Notes under the pieces: model-generated
Told to the model about the DNA's origin: nothing
The model's input: only the letters and a program-made list of their open reading frames with translations
Databases searched by the model: none
Assembly (NCBI GenBank): GCA_020431945.1
Contig: JAGQHH010000044.1
Span: 1-23,657, forward strand
Direction of reading: 5' to 3'
From: Cyanobacteria bacterium HKST-UBA02
GTDB lineage: Bacteria; Cyanobacteriota; Vampirovibrionia; Obscuribacterales; Obscuribacteraceae
Length of the DNA stretch: 23,657 bases
Part shown: piece by piece, positions 22,489 to 23,657 of the stretch
How positions within the stretch are numbered: position 1 is the first letter of the stretch
Layout: the number at the start of each line of letters is the position of its first letter
Made by a program: the position numbers and the translations under genes

Positions 22489-23657
22489 ATGTCCACCGAC
22501 TCGCGATCAGAAGAAGAGAAAAAATCAGTGCTGCTTTCGGAGCACCTGCGCCGTCATGGTCGTCTTCCCTGGCGGGAGTCCCTGGAGCTGATTCTATCGC
22601 TCGAGCCACCGACCGCCTCGGAATGCAGCGCTGCCGGTCTGCGCCCGTCCCTGGTCGAGGATACCACCGACAGTGCTCCCCGCAGACGGCTTGTTCTCGA
22701 GAGAGTCTCCGCTGACGCGAAGAAAAAAGATTCGACCTTCCATTCATATATCAGTCCGGAAGAGGCGCTCTCACACCCCGCCGACGAGCATTCGATGGTT
22801 TACAGCCTGGGATGCATACTTTTCGAATGTCTCACGGGCAAGCCCCCCTTCGAATCCGGTTCGGCACAGAAGCTCGCTGAGCTTCATGTCGCCGGCATTC
22901 CTCCGTCCCCATCCAGGGCAGCCGCCCTGAGCCTGCCCCCCGGCGTGGATGCGATCGTGCTCAAATGCCTGGCCAAAGACCCGGGGGAAAGATATTCCAC
23001 CATCGCCGAGCTCAATACCGCTCTCAGAGAATCTCTTGAAGAGAGCCAGGAAAATATCAAGGAGAATGATATCAAGGAGAAAGTCGAGCCCGCCGCCGGG
23101 AAAACGGATGCTTCACCGCTGGTGGTGAGCCTCATTGCCGTCGCTCTTCTGGCGGGGCTGGCAATGGCAGCGAGTTTCACCGTCACCAGCGATCGCTTCA
23201 AAGAGCGGATCAAGCATACCCGGGACAGAGGCAAGAATATCTATTACCTCTCCTCCGAATCTCCCGATTACAGAATCCAGAAAGATTTCGAGGACGGCAG
23301 ACCGATTCCGCCCAGAGGCAAGATTCCAATTCAGATTCTGCACCGCAAGACCGGCAAGGTCCTCTTCGCCACCACCCTGAGAAAGACATTTAAGGAAGCC
23401 GTGCAGGAAGCCCACAACCGCCATCTCCGTCTCTGGGGCGCCGATCTCTCCGGACAGGACCTGTCCGGTCTCGATCTATCAGGCGCCTTTCTGCGAGAGG
23501 CATTCTTGATCAAGACCAATCTGAAGGGTACCCGCCTCGAGAGGGCGAATCTTCAAAATGCCGATTTGAGCGGTGCCAATCTCGAGAATGCCAATCTGCA
23601 ATCTGCCTGGATGGAGCTCACGAATCTGGAAGGCGCCAATCTCACCGGCGCCGACCT
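22489..23657 (+). CDS. Pseudokinase C-lobe / transmembrane / pentapeptide-repeat protein (partial, 3' end cut)
   Basis: 389 codons to the window edge, open at the 3' end. Residues about 24-182 resemble only the C-lobe of a bacterial Ser/Thr protein kinase: an alphaE-like GRLPWRESLELILSL, SYISPEEA in place of the APE segment, MVYSLGCILFECLTGKPPF for helix F, and KCLAKDPGERYSTIAEL for helix I. There is no glycine loop, no VAIK lysine, no HRD motif (GLRPSLV at that place) and no DFG (LVLERVSA), so catalysis is not expected. A Glu/Lys-rich linker, one membrane helix (about 210-230) and an extracytoplasmic region follow. From about 316 come pentapeptide repeats (ADLSG, LDLSG, ANLQN, ADLSG, ANLEN, ANLTG). 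Kinase plus pentapeptide fusions are known in cyanobacteria; this one lacks the catalytic half. Confidence 0.8.
   Translation, partial: MSTDSRSEEEKKSVLLSEHLRRHGRLPWRESLELILSLEPPTASECSAAGLRPSLVEDTTDSAPRRRLVLERVSADAKKKDSTFHSYISPEEALSHPADEHSMVYSLGCILFECLTGKPPFESGSAQKLAELHVAGIPPSPSRAAALSLPPGVDAIVLKCLAKDPGERYSTIAELNTALRESLEESQENIKENDIKEKVEPAAGKTDASPLVVSLIAVALLAGLAMAASFTVTSDRFKERIKHTRDRGKNIYYLSSESPDYRIQKDFEDGRPIPPRGKIPIQILHRKTGKVLFATTLRKTFKEAVQEAHNRHLRLWGADLSGQDLSGLDLSGAFLREAFLIKTNLKGTRLERANLQNADLSGANLENANLQSAWMELTNLEGANLTGAD

Noticed and set aside
1..23657. tRNA, rRNA, riboswitch or CRISPR array
   Set aside because: No cloverleaf, rRNA-like stretch, known riboswitch core or regularly spaced repeats were seen on either strand; gaps between genes are short.

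Overview
The window reads as chromosomal DNA of a diderm bacterium. The body, from about 2.4 kb to the end, is moderately GC-rich and gene-dense, with many overlapping or nearly touching genes. The first ~2.3 kb is visibly AT-richer and carries an insertion sequence. A class A penicillin-binding protein, the MEP isoprenoid gene dxr, TPR proteins and a kinase-like/pentapeptide-repeat protein would suit a cyanobacterium-related, non-photosynthetic lineage such as Vampirovibrionia/Obscuribacterales. That placement is a weak guess from gene content, not a demonstrated one.

Layout. (1) 1-1895: a two-ORF insertion sequence (DDE transposase plus a DUF6788-like protein) with 14-bp perfect terminal inverted repeats and an inferred 9-bp target duplication. 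(2) 1905-4685: a small membrane protein gene with an apparent frameshift, a protein built of two S1/OB-like repeats, and a coupled minus-strand pair (membrane-anchored PH-like/TPR protein, then a four-helix membrane protein). (3) 4780-8845, minus strand: a bifunctional penicillin-binding protein, then the DUF2157 and GDYXXLXY membrane-protein pair. (4) 8984-14994: a complete [NiFe]-hydrogenase maturation set, hypB, hypA (opposite strand) and hypCDEF. No hydrogenase structural gene is in the window. A PLP-dependent D-threonine aldolase-like gene follows hypF after 8 bp. (5) 16147-19579: a secreted protein with an internal duplication, an unrecognised 381-aa protein behind a consensus-like promoter, and a GGDEF-fold protein that has lost its catalytic motif. 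(6) 19581-21655: dxr, upp and a convergent dodecin gene. (7) 21753-23657: a ribbon-helix-helix-like regulator behind a striking palindromic/tandem operator, then a long inverted repeat directly before a kinase-derived protein. That protein has lost the kinase N-lobe, HRD and DFG, and continues through a transmembrane helix into pentapeptide repeats cut off by the window end.

How the genes work together. HypA/HypB deliver nickel, and HypC/D/E/F build and carry the Fe(CN)2CO centre, so the genome should encode at least one [NiFe] hydrogenase elsewhere. The parts that look least described are at the right end: the self-operator of the RHH-like protein, and the C-lobe-only pseudokinase joined to pentapeptide repeats. 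The duplicated secreted protein and its orphan neighbour are also unrecognised.
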